NCBI GenBank assembly: GCA_027494015.1
Contig: JAOSJP010000013.1
Coordinates: 8,744 to 35,617, forward strand
Direction of reading: 5' to 3'
Length of the DNA: 26,874 nucleotides
From: Anaerolineae bacterium
GTDB taxonomy: Bacteria > Chloroflexota > Anaerolineae > Aggregatilineales > Aggregatilineaceae
The position numbers were made by a program, and so were the translations under genes. Below, in pieces: positions 1 to 7,938 of this stretch (its first letter is position 1; every line of letters starts with the position of its first letter). The notes under the pieces were generated by a model, which was not told the origin of the DNA, did no database searches, and worked only from the letters and a program-made list of their open reading frames with translations.

Positions 1-806
1 CTGCGATCCCCTTCGGCGGCGTTCCACCAGCGCACGTCGAGCATCTCTGGCGCGAAATCCAGCCCCAGGAAGGCGCACACCGCCCGCACGGTTGGCTCCG
101 GCTGGGCAATCAGGTCTTCATAGCGCAGGCTGTGCAGCCGGTCGGGGTGCGCGCGGCGCGCGTCCTGCCCGGCGCGCACGGCCAGCCGCCATTCCAGCGC
201 GTCCCAGAACGGGTCGTAGACGCGCTCCAGGGTGCGGATGCGCTGCTCCGTCGGGCCGTACTGCGTGGCGGTGCGGATGGCCTGCTTGCGCTTCTTCTTG
301 GAGGCCAGGTTGTCGCGCGGGTCGCGCACGATCTCCACGAAGCGTGCGTCCGGGATGCTGCGCAGAATCTCGTCTATCAGGAAGACGTGCTGCGGCGTTT
401 TTTCCAGCCAGCGCGCCTTGCCCGCGCGCCCGGCCAGGTGATCGAACACCGCGCGGAACACCGTGCCATAGGTGCGCGGCTGGGCCGCCGCGCGGATCGC
501 GGCCAGGTCTGCGGCGGACAGCGCGGCGTCCTCCGGCTCTGGGCGCCAGCGGCGGGGCAGGCTGCGCAGGCGGGCCGGCTGGCCGCGCTGGATCAGGTCG
601 GCCAGCAGCAGGGCCAGGTCGTCCAGCACGCCATCGTCGCTCAGGTCGGGGTACAGCCCGCTGAGGAGTGGCAGATAGGCGAAGTAGCGCGTCTCGTCGG
701 CGGCGGCGAAGACGGCGGGATGCGCGGCCAGGATGTTGTGCAGCAGCGTCGTGCCCGAATGCATGTACCCCACGACGAAGACCGGGTCGTTAGCCGCCGC
801 GTTCAT
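1..806 (-). CDS. Sulfotransferase family protein (C-terminus off the window)
   Basis: Reverse translation from the ATG at 806 gives 268 codons open to the window edge. Two family signatures are visible. The 5'-phosphosulfate loop is VGYMHSGTTLLHNIL (about residues 12-26). The 3'-phosphate motif is FVEIVRDPRDNLAS (about residues 156-169). Family members transfer sulfate from PAPS to a hydroxyl or amine of a glycan, lipid or peptide; the acceptor cannot be read from sequence. The block SLRYEDLIAQPEPTVRAVC (from about 226) is the usual C-terminal part of the fold, so only the last few dozen residues are missing. The start overlaps the stop of the DUF354 gene by ATGA, implying translational coupling. 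It is the last visible gene of a cassette with a glycosyltransferase, which makes a carbohydrate acceptor likely but unproven. Confidence 0.9.
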   Translation of the reverse strand, partial: MNAAANDPVFVVGYMHSGTTLLHNILAAHPAVFAAADETRYFAYLPLLSGLYPDLSDDGVLDDLALLLADLIQRGQPARLRSLPRRWRPEPEDAALSAADLAAIRAAAQPRTYGTVFRAVFDHLAGRAGKARWLEKTPQHVFLIDEILRSIPDARFVEIVRDPRDNLASKKKRKQAIRTATQYGPTEQRIRTLERVYDPFWDALEWRLAVRAGQDARRAHPDRLHSLRYEDLIAQPEPTVRAVCAFLGLDFAPEMLDVRWWNAAEGDR

Positions 807-1855
807 GTCCCCCCCTGCTGGCCGCGCGCGTGCTGGGGCACAGCGCGCGCGATGAAGTCGCTCACGTCAATCAGCTCGGCGAGCATGTGCTGGCGCTTGG
901 CCTGCCAGGCGGCGGGAGTCGCCGGGTCGGCCAGCAACGCCCGCGCCTTTGCCAGCGCGTCCGCCTGGCCGGTCTGCGGATCGTGGAAAGCGTAGACCAT
1001 ATCATAGCGCCGCTCAAGCTCGGCGATGTAGCCGCGCCGCGAGGTCGAGAGGAAGATCGCCGGCGTGCCCAGCATGGCGCACTCGCTGGCCATCGTCGCG
1101 CTTTCGCCGAAGAACAGCCGGGCGAACGCCTGCAGGTGCAGCATGTTGCGGCGCGGGCCGCGCAACGCCAGCGCCTGCAGGTCGGGCGGTAGCGGCTTTT
1201 CGGCGCTGAGGATGACCCGCCCCCAGGGGGCCAGCGCCGCGATCACCGCGCGCAGGTCGCGCACGCCGTAATCCCTCACATCGTGGCTGGCCCCCCAGTT
1301 GACCAGGCGCACGATGGTGAACGGCTCGCCAGGGCGCAGCCCCTCCGCTTCCAGCGCCGCCGGATCGGGCGTGAAGTAGGCGGGGTGGGTGTAGGCAAGC
1401 TGCTGGTAGCCAGCGTAGCGGATGTGCTGCCTCCCCGCCGCTTTCTCGTAGGCGCGCGGGGTGATCACGGCGCGGGCCAGCGGGAAGGTGAGCGCGTTGG
1501 CGACGCGGGCGTGTTCCGTGTCGGAGAAGACGACGACCGGCACGCGCTCCGGCAGGCAGCCATAGACGAGGAACGTCCCCGCTTCGGCGGCGGCGACATC
1601 CGGGCGGAAACGCCGCACCACGCGGCGCAGCCCCCAGGCGCGCTCGATCAGCTCGACAGCCAGCCCCACGACGCCGCGCCGCGCCCGGCGGCCAATGCGG
1701 ACATGCTCCAGGCCGAACTCGTCCAGCAGCGCCCAGGTGATGTCTTTGTTGCGGCTGGTGAGGCACAGCGCGTGCCCCTCGCGCTGCCAGCGGGCGAGGG
1801 CGTGGCGGAAGAAGTGCGCGTGCATGGGGTGGGTGATGTCCACCAGGATGCGCAT
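803..1855 (-). CDS. DUF354 (COG1817) family protein, glycosyltransferase-like
   Basis: The 350-aa product opens with MRILVDITHPMHAHFFRHAL, the characteristic start of DUF354 proteins, and carries VVFSDTEHARVANALTFPLA near residues 109-128 and a C-terminal FFGESATMASECAMLGTPAI segment. DUF354 proteins have a predicted GT-B-like fold related to UDP-GlcNAc 2-epimerases and occur in surface polysaccharide clusters; their exact reactions are mostly unknown. There is no signal peptide or clear membrane segment, so it is probably cytoplasmic. It starts 2 nt after the stop of the upstream GT2 gene and overlaps the sulfotransferase start by 4 nt, so the three genes are almost certainly one transcript. 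Assignment to the family is firm. A sugar-transferring or epimerising role is inference from fold and neighbours. Confidence 0.85.
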   Translation of the reverse strand: MRILVDITHPMHAHFFRHALARWQREGHALCLTSRNKDITWALLDEFGLEHVRIGRRARRGVVGLAVELIERAWGLRRVVRRFRPDVAAAEAGTFLVYGCLPERVPVVVFSDTEHARVANALTFPLARAVITPRAYEKAAGRQHIRYAGYQQLAYTHPAYFTPDPAALEAEGLRPGEPFTIVRLVNWGASHDVRDYGVRDLRAVIAALAPWGRVILSAEKPLPPDLQALALRGPRRNMLHLQAFARLFFGESATMASECAMLGTPAIFLSTSRRGYIAELERRYDMVYAFHDPQTGQADALAKARALLADPATPAAWQAKRQHMLAELIDVSDFIARAVPQHARGQQGGT

Positions 1856-1857
1856 GG

Positions 1858-2724
1858 TCAGCGGTCGCTGTTGATGTAGCGCAGCAGGGCGATCTGCTCG
1901 GAGATCAGCCCCAGCATAAACAGGACGACGCCGATGCTGATCGCCAGCCCGCCGAAGCCGCTGAAACGGTGAACCAGGGCCAGCCTGCCGATGGTGTAGG
2001 TCCCGCCCGCCAGCAGAAAGAGCAGGCTGAGCGGCAGAAATATCTTGAGCGGGACGAACAGCGTGCCCAGCCGGGTCAGTGTCAGCAGAAAGCGCAGCCC
2101 GTCGCGCAGCGGGCGAATCTTGCTGCTGCCCGTGCGCGCCGGCGACGCGAACGGCAGGTAGCGCACCGCGTATCCGGCGCGGAACAGGCAGATGGTCAGC
2201 GTGGTGGGATACGAGAAGCCGTTGGGCAGCAGGTACAGAAAGCTGCGGGCGATGGGCGCGCGCACGGCGCGAAAGCCGGAGGTCAGGTCGGGCACCGGGT
2301 GACCAACAATGTATGAAGCGTAAGCGTTGAACAGGCGGTTGGCGAGGGTGCGGTGCCGGCGGGCCTGCGTGCCGGCGCTGCGCGCCCCCACGACCATATC
2401 GTAGCGATCCATGTGTTGCAGCAGGCTCGGAATCTCCGCCGGGGGGTGCTGGCCGTCGGCGTCCATCAGCAGGATGATCTCGCCGCTGGCCGCGCGGATG
2501 CCGGACTTCACCGCCGCGCCGTTGCCAATGTTATAGGGGTGCGCCACCAGGCGGGCGGCGGGGTGCGCCCGGACGATGGCCGCAGTGCCGTCGGTCGAGC
2601 CGTCGTCCACGACGATGATCTCATCCACCAGCGGTTGGGCGGCCACCTGATCCAGAATGTCGCCGATCACGCTCTCTTCGTTGTAGACGGGCATCACCAC
2701 CGACACGCGCTGCGCGTTGTACAC
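1858..2724 (-). CDS. Family 2 glycosyltransferase with C-terminal membrane anchor (DPM/GtrB-like)
   Basis: This 288-aa protein has a GT-A domain starting VSVVMPVYNEE (residues 7-17), the nucleotide-binding VVDDGSTDGT (38-47) and the metal-binding DADGQHP (88-94). The C-terminal third contains two hydrophobic stretches (about 225-245 and 255-280), the arrangement of polyprenyl-phosphate glycosyltransferases of the DPM1/GtrB type. Such enzymes move a sugar from a nucleotide donor to a polyprenyl phosphate on the inner face of the membrane. It is the first gene of the cassette with the DUF354 protein and sulfotransferase, 2 nt from the next start. No strong Shine-Dalgarno precedes the ATG at 2724, and another start near it is possible. 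The donor sugar is unknown. Confidence 0.92.
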   Translation of the reverse strand: MYNAQRVSVVMPVYNEESVIGDILDQVAAQPLVDEIIVVDDGSTDGTAAIVRAHPAARLVAHPYNIGNGAAVKSGIRAASGEIILLMDADGQHPPAEIPSLLQHMDRYDMVVGARSAGTQARRHRTLANRLFNAYASYIVGHPVPDLTSGFRAVRAPIARSFLYLLPNGFSYPTTLTICLFRAGYAVRYLPFASPARTGSSKIRPLRDGLRFLLTLTRLGTLFVPLKIFLPLSLLFLLAGGTYTIGRLALVHRFSGFGGLAISIGVVLFMLGLISEQIALLRYINSDR

Positions 2725-2772
2725 CGGCTTGCTCCCCCCGCTGCGAGTGGGTGCCGCGCCAGCCGGTCGAAG

Positions 2773-2817
2773 TCCCCCTCTCTAGCTTGGCTGGAGAGGG
2801 GGATTTAGGGGGTGAGG
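2773..2817. repeat. Palindromic repeat, short form
   Basis: TCCCCCTCTC and GAGAGGGGGA pair across the loop TAGCTTGGCTG (2773-2803) and are followed by ATTTAGGGGGTGAGG. The same hairpin with the loop TAGCTCGGCTG and a similar tail recurs at 6062. It lies in the 5' leader region of the glycosyltransferase cassette and has no U-tract. Confidence 0.75.
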
Positions 2818-2837
2818 CGTGTAGGGACATATTGCAC

Positions 2838-2843
2838 TATGAT
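2838..2843 (+). promoter_or_regulatory. Candidate -10 box for the CPBP-like gene
   Basis: TATGAT followed by CGGGG lies 57 nt upstream of the ATG at 2900. It matches the TAYAAT plus G-rich pattern seen before other genes here. No convincing -35 box is seen, so this is tentative. Confidence 0.35.
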
Positions 2844-2853
2844 CGGGGCATTT

Positions 2854-2884
2854 CACCAACCATCAACCACCAATCACCAATTCC
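2854..2884. repeat. Simple repeat of CAACCA/CAATCACCAA type
   Basis: A run of CACCAACC, ATCAACCAC and CAATCACCAA units. The complementary form (GATTGGTTGTTGG) appears at 18231-18278 and 21511-21563, also beside genes. Confidence 0.6.
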
Positions 2885-2899
2885 TGGAGGGCGGCGATC

Positions 2900-3751
2900 A
2901 TGAAAATACGCGGGGCGAACCTGGCGGCGTGGGCGGTGGCCCTGCTGGGTGGCGGGCTGTATGCGCTGCAAGCAGCGGGCGCGGATTCCAGCGGGCTGAC
3001 GCTGCGTTACGCGGCGAGCGGCCTGCTGACGGCGGCGGCGGGCCTGGCTGTGGCGCGCTGGAGACAGCGTGACACGCACGCGCCGCGCGCCCCGCTCCCC
3101 GACCCGGCGACGCTCGCCCTGGCGGGAGTGACGGCGCTGTGCCTGTGGGCGACGGCCTGGTGGCTGATGGACTGGACGAATTACATCTTGAACCGCCAGG
3201 CAGGGCCGTTGACACTGCCCACGCCGATCACCGCCCTGGACGACCGGCTGCTGGGCCTCGACCTCGGCCCGCTGAGCTACGAACTGGGCATCCTGTGGGC
3301 GGTGGTGCTGCTGCCGCTGGCCCAGGGGTGGCTGCTGTGGGGGTTGTTCCAGCCGGAGATCGAAGCGCGCACGGGGCCGCGCCGGGCGGTCGTGATCGCC
3401 GGCGTCGTTGGCGGGTCGCTGCTGGCGCTCTCGGCGGCGCAAAACGTCGCGCCGGCCATGCCCTGGGGTCTGGCTTCCTGGCCCGGCTACACGCTGATCG
3501 CGCTGGTCGCGGCGCTGCTCGTGGCGCTGACGCGCTCCCCCTGGCCGGGCGTGGTCGCTTATGCGGTGTACGCTTACGCCTCGTTCGCCTGGCGCGCCGA
3601 CCTGCTGCGCGAGTTCGGCGGCCTGGACTACTGGCATCCCAAGTGGCTGACGGTCGTCGTGGCTGGCGCGTGGCGCTCCACGATTCCCTTGACGATGGAC
3701 AGCCCCAGACCCGTCCCGCTGAATTTCTCGATGGCTTCGTCGGAACGGTAG
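2900..3751 (+). CDS. CPBP-like polytopic membrane protein, truncated and fused to antisense sequence
   Basis: The start is well supported: GGAGG at 2885-2889 sits 9-10 nt before ATG 2900. About seven hydrophobic segments are visible through residue 240 or so. The segment PLAQGWLLWGLFQPEIEA (about residues 136-153) is placed where CPBP/Abi intramembrane proteases carry EExxxRG, but the two glutamates and the arginine are absent, so protease activity is unlikely. From about nt 3670 the reading frame simply reads the complement of the histidine kinase's ATP-binding domain, so the last 26 or so residues (after VVVAGAW) are not genuine. The true 3' end is lost at the junction. CPBP membership is a moderate-confidence call from topology and motif position only. 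Confidence 0.6.
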   Translation: MKIRGANLAAWAVALLGGGLYALQAAGADSSGLTLRYAASGLLTAAAGLAVARWRQRDTHAPRAPLPDPATLALAGVTALCLWATAWWLMDWTNYILNRQAGPLTLPTPITALDDRLLGLDLGPLSYELGILWAVVLLPLAQGWLLWGLFQPEIEARTGPRRAVVIAGVVGGSLLALSAAQNVAPAMPWGLASWPGYTLIALVAALLVALTRSPWPGVVAYAVYAYASFAWRADLLREFGGLDYWHPKWLTVVVAGAWRSTIPLTMDSPRPVPLNFSMASSER

Positions 3752-5520
3752 AACTTGTCGAAGATGTAGGGCAGGTCTTTCTGGGCGACGCCGATGCCCG
3801 TATCGGCCACGCGCAGAATCTGGAAGTCCCCATCCGCCTCCAGCACCACGCGAATCTGCCCGCCCTCCGGCGTGTATTTGATGGCGTTGTCAAGCAGGTT
3901 GCTGACCACCTGGCGCAGCCGCAGTGGGTTGCTCAGCACGGGCGGCAGATCGTCCGGCAGGCGCACCTGGAGCGTGTGCCGCTTGGCTTCCCAGGTCTGG
4001 CGAATGGCCTCAATGACGTGGCGGATGGCGGCGGGCAGCGAGACCGGCTCGCGGTCTTCGTCGAAGCCCGCCTCGATTTTGCCCAGTTCCAGCAGCTCGG
4101 AGATGAGCGTGGTGATGGACTGCACGCTGAAGACAATGCGCTCCAGGAACTGCTGCTGCTGCCTGGTCAGCGAGCCGGCGCGCCGCACCAGCTCGACATA
4201 GCCCAGGATGGCCGTCAGGGGCGTGCGCAGGTCGTGCGATACGGTGGTCACGAAGTCGCTCTTGATGCGATCCAGGTCTTTGAGGTGGGTGATGTCTTGC
4301 ATGACCACCACGCGCCCCACGCCGCGAATGATGGTGAGCTGCGCGTGGAGCGAGCGCCCGTCGGCCAGCACGATTTCGGTGCGGCGGCCCCGCCCGCTGC
4401 GCGCTTCTTTGCTGAATAGCTCGACCACCTCACGATGATCGAGCACTTCGGCCAGCGGCTGGCCGTAACAGCGCGTGAGGCTGATGTTGAAGGCGCGGCT
4501 GGCCGCCGGGTTGCAGAACAGCACGTAGCCCTGGTCGTCCACGACGATGATCGGGTCTTCGGTGTCGCGCAGGATGGTGTTGAGCGTGTCGCGCTCTTTT
4601 TCGGTGGCCGCGTACAGCCGCGCGTTCTCGATGGCGATGGCGGCGAAATCGGCCAGCACGTTGAGCAGCTGCACCTTGTGCTGCTCGAAGGGCTGAATCT
4701 CCTGGCGCGAGGTCACGCCCAGCACGCCGATGACGCGGTTCTTGAGCAGCAGCGGGACATAGGCCAGCGCCCGGAAAAGGTAGCGGGTCTTGATCTTCTG
4801 CAGCTCGTCGCCGGCGATAACCAGCGGCTGGCGCGTCTGCACTACCCGCCCGGCCAGGCTGCTCGCAACAGGCAGCCGCAGGTCGCCGGTCATCTCGTGG
4901 GCTTCGCCGATGGATGCGACCTGGTACAGCTCCTCCGCCGCGTGATCTACCAGCAGCAGTGAGCCGGACTCCGCGCCGCTGATCTCTACCGCCGCCTCGA
5001 CCACCTGGTTGAGCACCTGCTGGCGCTCCAACTGGGCGGTGACGCGCTTGCCGAGCGACACCAGCGTGTCCAGCTCGCGCAAGCGTTGTTCCAGGTGGCG
5101 GTTGACCTGCAAAAGCTGTTCGGGGACGTCCTCGACTATCTGGCGCGTGCGGAAGCGGCGCTGCGTGCGCTGGAGGGCCAGCAGCAGCTCCTCGCCGGAG
5201 AAGGGCTTGACCAGGTAATCGTTGACGCCCATGCGCAGCGCCCGCACAGCCAGCGCCTCGGATCCTTCGGCGGTCATGAGGATGAAGGGGATGTAGAGGC
5301 CCGCGCTCTGCAGCGCCTCAAGCATGGACAGGCCGTTGATGCGCGGCATCTCATAGCCGGAGATGATCACATCCGGCTCCATCTGGCGGGCCAGTGTAAA
5401 GCCTTCGGCGCCGTCTTGCGCCGCGAACACTTCATAACCGGCGGGTCGCAGCACGCGCGTTGCAAGATGCTGTCGAAGCTCGTCGGTGTCTTCTACGAGC
5501 AGGATGCGTTCTCCAGCCAC
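3628..5520 (-). CDS. Hybrid sensor histidine kinase: REC-GAF-PAS-HisKA-HATPase, C-terminally truncated
   Basis: The 630-aa product has, in order, a receiver domain (about 1-125; acidic pair E10/D11, K105), a coiled linker, a GAF domain (about 150-302), a PAS domain (about 312-412), HisKA with SHDLRTPLTAILGY (phospho-acceptor H429), and HATPase with NLLDNAIKY (N box), ADTGIGV (G1) and GTGLGLSIVKGI (G2). In the receiver, the position of the phospho-accepting aspartate is glycine 55 (IISGYEMP, codon GGC). The kinase has no membrane segment, so a soluble sensor is likely. After VERH617 the sequence stops resembling a HATPase and ends APATTTVSHLGCQ, about 20-30 residues short of a normal end. This break coincides with the break of the facing membrane gene. 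No partner regulator is visible nearby. Confidence 0.9.
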   Translation of the reverse strand: MAGERILLVEDTDELRQHLATRVLRPAGYEVFAAQDGAEGFTLARQMEPDVIISGYEMPRINGLSMLEALQSAGLYIPFILMTAEGSEALAVRALRMGVNDYLVKPFSGEELLLALQRTQRRFRTRQIVEDVPEQLLQVNRHLEQRLRELDTLVSLGKRVTAQLERQQVLNQVVEAAVEISGAESGSLLLVDHAAEELYQVASIGEAHEMTGDLRLPVASSLAGRVVQTRQPLVIAGDELQKIKTRYLFRALAYVPLLLKNRVIGVLGVTSRQEIQPFEQHKVQLLNVLADFAAIAIENARLYAATEKERDTLNTILRDTEDPIIVVDDQGYVLFCNPAASRAFNISLTRCYGQPLAEVLDHREVVELFSKEARSGRGRRTEIVLADGRSLHAQLTIIRGVGRVVVMQDITHLKDLDRIKSDFVTTVSHDLRTPLTAILGYVELVRRAGSLTRQQQQFLERIVFSVQSITTLISELLELGKIEAGFDEDREPVSLPAAIRHVIEAIRQTWEAKRHTLQVRLPDDLPPVLSNPLRLRQVVSNLLDNAIKYTPEGGQIRVVLEADGDFQILRVADTGIGVAQKDLPYIFDKFYRSDEAIEKFSGTGLGLSIVKGIVERHAPATTTVSHLGCQ

Positions 5521-5662
5521 TGTGACTCATCCTTGTGGAGAATTGGAGCGACGGCGCGCACTGGGTGCGGGTTGTGAGTCCTGAGTCGGGAGTCTGCCTC
5601 ATAGGGCGAGCGCGCGACTCCGCCCCCGGACTCACCACCAGGCCAATGGCCGCCGCCCACCC

Positions 5663-5668
5663 ATTATA
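5663..5668 (-). promoter_or_regulatory. Candidate -10 box for the histidine kinase
   Basis: On the minus strand GGTATAATGGG occurs 143 nt upstream of the kinase start. The hexamer is perfect, but the -35 region is weak. It belongs to the shared TAYAAT plus G-rich motif set. Confidence 0.45.
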
Positions 5669-6061
5669 CCCCGTTCCGGCATCGGCACGAGGAAAGGGTG
5701 CGCCGTTGGGGGGTGCACGGACAAGTTGTGAGGCATTTGCCAGAACGCCCCTATCCCCCGGCCCCTTCCCTCTCAGGGGTAGGTTTTTCATTCTTTGAGA
5801 GACCATTTGAGAGTTAGCTCCCCCCACCCCAAACCCCTCCCCCACCAGGAGGGAGGGGCTTAGCGGGCACGCGCCTCTCCCTTCCCCCCTCGTGGGGGAA
5901 GGGCCGGGGATGGGGGGCAAAGGCAGGCGCACGACTTCTCAAACGGCCTCTGAGCGAGGAGCTATCCGATGCGCTCTCGCTCAAGCCGTTAAAAACCTAC
6001 CCCTGAGAGCGGCCCCTTCCCCGGCAAAGCCAGGGGAAGGGGAAAACCGCTTGCCAGATCG

Positions 6062-6101
6062 TCCCCCCTCTAGCTCGGCTGGAGGGGGGATTGAGGGGGG
6101 A
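6062..6101. repeat. Palindromic repeat, short form (second copy)
   Basis: TCCCCCCTC and GAGGGGGGA pair across TAGCTCGGCTG, followed by TTGAGGGGGGAGG. It is a near copy of 2773-2817 in the same orientation. Confidence 0.7.
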
Positions 6102-6215
6102 GGCCTTCAGCGAGCATTCCCGGACCTCTCCTGGCGGCAAGTTGATCCTGTTGGCGAATCAAGCGCGCGCTGGTTTCGTAGGGGCGCTGCTCTGTGCGCC
6201 CCCGTGGGGGCGTGT

Positions 6216-6243
6216 GTAGGGGCGTATTGCAATACGCCCCTAC
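6216..6243. repeat. Perfect 28-bp palindrome
   Basis: GTAGGGGCGTATTG is followed directly by its exact complement CAATACGCCCCTAC. The outer GTAGGGGCG arm is shared with the palindromes at 10380 and 23165, so this looks like another member of the same family with a different core. Confidence 0.8.
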
Positions 6244-6396
6244 GGGAGACATTTCGCTAACAGTATCGGGTTGTTCGTGGGCCGCCGCTGGGCGCAGCGA
6301 GTCCGGAATACGATAAACCAGGGCAGGCCAGAGCGAAGCCCCTGAGAACAGACAGAATGAGGGAAAAACAGATGAAAGCAGCGCGCCGGGCGCGGT

Positions 6397-6768
6397 CTAG
6401 ATGAGCTTTTCCAGTTCTTTCACCGCGCGCGACATGTCCAGGAAGATCAGGCCGAGCTTGGCCTGCTGGCGAGCCATGACCGTCAGCACGGCTTCCTCGC
6501 CGATGGCGCTGAGGATGACGTAGCCATTTTGCCCCTTGACGTAGACCTGCTCCAGATGGCCGCGCCCCAGCTCGCCCGCGATGCGCTCGCCCAGGGAGAG
6601 CATGGCCGCCGACATGGCCGAGACGCGGTCTTCCTCGACATTGCCGGGCAGGGAAGAAGCGATGCTCAGCCCGTCCACGCTGACGATGGCTGCGGCCTCA
6701 ATATCGGGCGAGCTAACCTGCAGGTCTCGCAGACGTGCGACTAGTTGTTCATTGCGCGACTTGGCCAC
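6397..6768 (-). CDS. Roadblock/LC7 domain protein
   Basis: The GTG at 6768 is chosen because AGGAG lies 7 nt before it; an upstream ATG at 6816 would add 16 residues of poor quality. The 123-aa product is a single Roadblock/LC7 domain: SPDIEAAAIVSVDGLSIASS opens the first strand, followed by the long helix DRVSAMSAAMLSLGERIAGE and YVILSAIGEEAVLTVMA. Bacterial members bind and regulate small Ras-like GTPases of the MglA type in polarity and motility, often in operons with the GTPase or a sensor kinase. No GTPase gene is visible in this window, so its partner must be elsewhere. The function here is inferred from the family. Confidence 0.88.
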   Translation of the reverse strand: MAKSRNEQLVARLRDLQVSSPDIEAAAIVSVDGLSIASSLPGNVEEDRVSAMSAAMLSLGERIAGELGRGHLEQVYVKGQNGYVILSAIGEEAVLTVMARQQAKLGLIFLDMSRAVKELEKLI

Positions 6769-6851
6769 CGTGCTACTCCTGGGCTGCGCCTCTGCTTGGG
6801 CAAACTGCTGCCGCACGGGTGGGCGCCGTCCCGACGCCCAGCCTGACCGGC

Positions 6852-6857
6852 ACTATA
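6852..6857 (-). promoter_or_regulatory. Candidate -10 box for the Roadblock gene
   Basis: TATAGT on the minus strand about 84 nt upstream of the GTG start. The -35 region is not convincing. Confidence 0.3.
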
Positions 6858-7013
6858 GCATGGCGCCGATCCCTTGTCAAGCGAAGACGAGGCGGCGCGG
6901 GGCCGATTGCGGCCTGCTTGCGGCAACTCTCTCTCAATTCTTCCCTTTGTTATCATCTCATCAGAATCGCCCGAATCGGGCACTTTGCCGCTGGCTGGCA
7001 AACTGTCTTCAGC

Positions 7014-7019
7014 TATAAT
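7014..7019 (+). promoter_or_regulatory. Candidate -10 box for the FxLYD lipoprotein
   Basis: GCTATAATGTGGG lies 52 nt upstream of the ATG at 7072. The -10 hexamer is perfect. The 6769-7071 space between the two divergent genes holds only these two promoter regions. Confidence 0.5.
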
Positions 7020-7071
7020 GTGGGATACTGCGCAGCCTCCTTTTGGATAATGAGGGATATTCGCTCCCCCC

Positions 7072-7887
7072 ATGGAACGGCTCACCTGGCGGTGGTTGTG
7101 GATCTGGGTTGGGGTTCTCGTCGCAGGATGCACCCACGTCTGGTCATCCGACGGGACTCCTGTGCCCACCCGCGAGCCGATGCTCCCCCTGCTGGGCTAT
7201 ACGCGGCTGCCCCCCTCGCTGACGCCCAGCCTGTGGCCGGTCTATGCCGCCACCCCCCTGATCGCCGCCGAGAACGCCAACATCGGCGTATCCTCGGTGG
7301 CGCGGCACCTGGTGGTGAGCGGCCCCGCCTGCTATGAGACGGCGGTCGGCAGCCTGATGTGCCTGGGACAGGTGCATAACCCGCTCGATAAGCCGGTCGA
7401 GCACGTTACCGTCGGGGTGCACTTGCTGGCCCGCGATGGCACGCCCTTAGCCTCCGGCGAAGCGACGCTGGCCCGCTCGGTGCTGCCCGCCGGCGCGTCA
7501 GGCCCCTATCGCGTGCTGTTCGATAGCTCACCCGCTGGCTATGCGGGCGCGTACCCGTTCGTCCTGACGGGCGAGATTGCTGCGAACTACGAAGGGCGTT
7601 TTGCGACGCTGGCCATGCAGGAAGTGTCCGGCGCCTTTGTCATTGATCAGTACCAGGTGTCGCTCTCGCTGGCGAACAAGGGCAAGACGCCGGTCAGCGG
7701 CATCACCGTGACCATGACCCTGCTGGACCAATACGATCGCGTGACCGGCTTCCGCCGCGTATACCTCGATCCGGATCGTCGCCTGGCCCCCGGCGACTCG
7801 CTCGCCCTCACGCTCAAGGTCATCCCCCAGGGGCCGAACACAGTCGCCTTTGACGCCTTCGCCGAAGGGTACATCGTCCCTAACTAG
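7072..7887 (+). CDS. FxLYD-domain lipoprotein
   Basis: The 271-aa product has a short N-terminal hydrophobic stretch ending in the lipobox LVAGC (Cys20), so it should be exported and lipidated. Two similar beta-sandwich units follow. The first has CLGQVHNPLDKPVEHVTVGV near residues 96-115, and the second has VSLSLANKGKTPVSGITVTM (about 190-215). This is the FxLYD pattern of a short hydrophobic strand, a partner strand describing a difference from intact neighbours, and a PAGxSxPF-like turn. Such proteins are extracytoplasmic and of unknown function. A weak GAGGGA precedes the ATG. The gene is convergent with the WD40 gene, with a long palindrome between them. Confidence 0.8.
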   Translation: MERLTWRWLWIWVGVLVAGCTHVWSSDGTPVPTREPMLPLLGYTRLPPSLTPSLWPVYAATPLIAAENANIGVSSVARHLVVSGPACYETAVGSLMCLGQVHNPLDKPVEHVTVGVHLLARDGTPLASGEATLARSVLPAGASGPYRVLFDSSPAGYAGAYPFVLTGEIAANYEGRFATLAMQEVSGAFVIDQYQVSLSLANKGKTPVSGITVTMTLLDQYDRVTGFRRVYLDPDRRLAPGDSLALTLKVIPQGPNTVAFDAFAEGYIVPN

Positions 7888-7938
7888 AGGCTGTTATACT
7901 GACGGCCCTTTCTTTCCCAGCGGTTTTGGGTAGCTCTG

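Larger units (their letters stand above)
5521..6396. other. Intergenic region of 876 bp rich in GC palindromes, no gene seen
   Basis: The space between the histidine kinase and the Roadblock gene contains no credible coding frame. It holds the kinase promoter region, several CCCC/GGGG inverted repeats (for example around 5755-5790, 5820-5860, 5876-5910 and 6011-6040), the short hairpin at 6062 and the 28-bp palindrome at 6216. TACCCCTGAGAG-type sequence occurs in both orientations (5774-5786 and 5998-6011), so the block is partly an imperfect inverted repeat. Confidence 0.6.

Noticed and set aside
3139..4419. Plus-strand 426-codon open frame
   Set aside because: It spans the CPBP/kinase junction in the wrong frames for both and lacks any motif.
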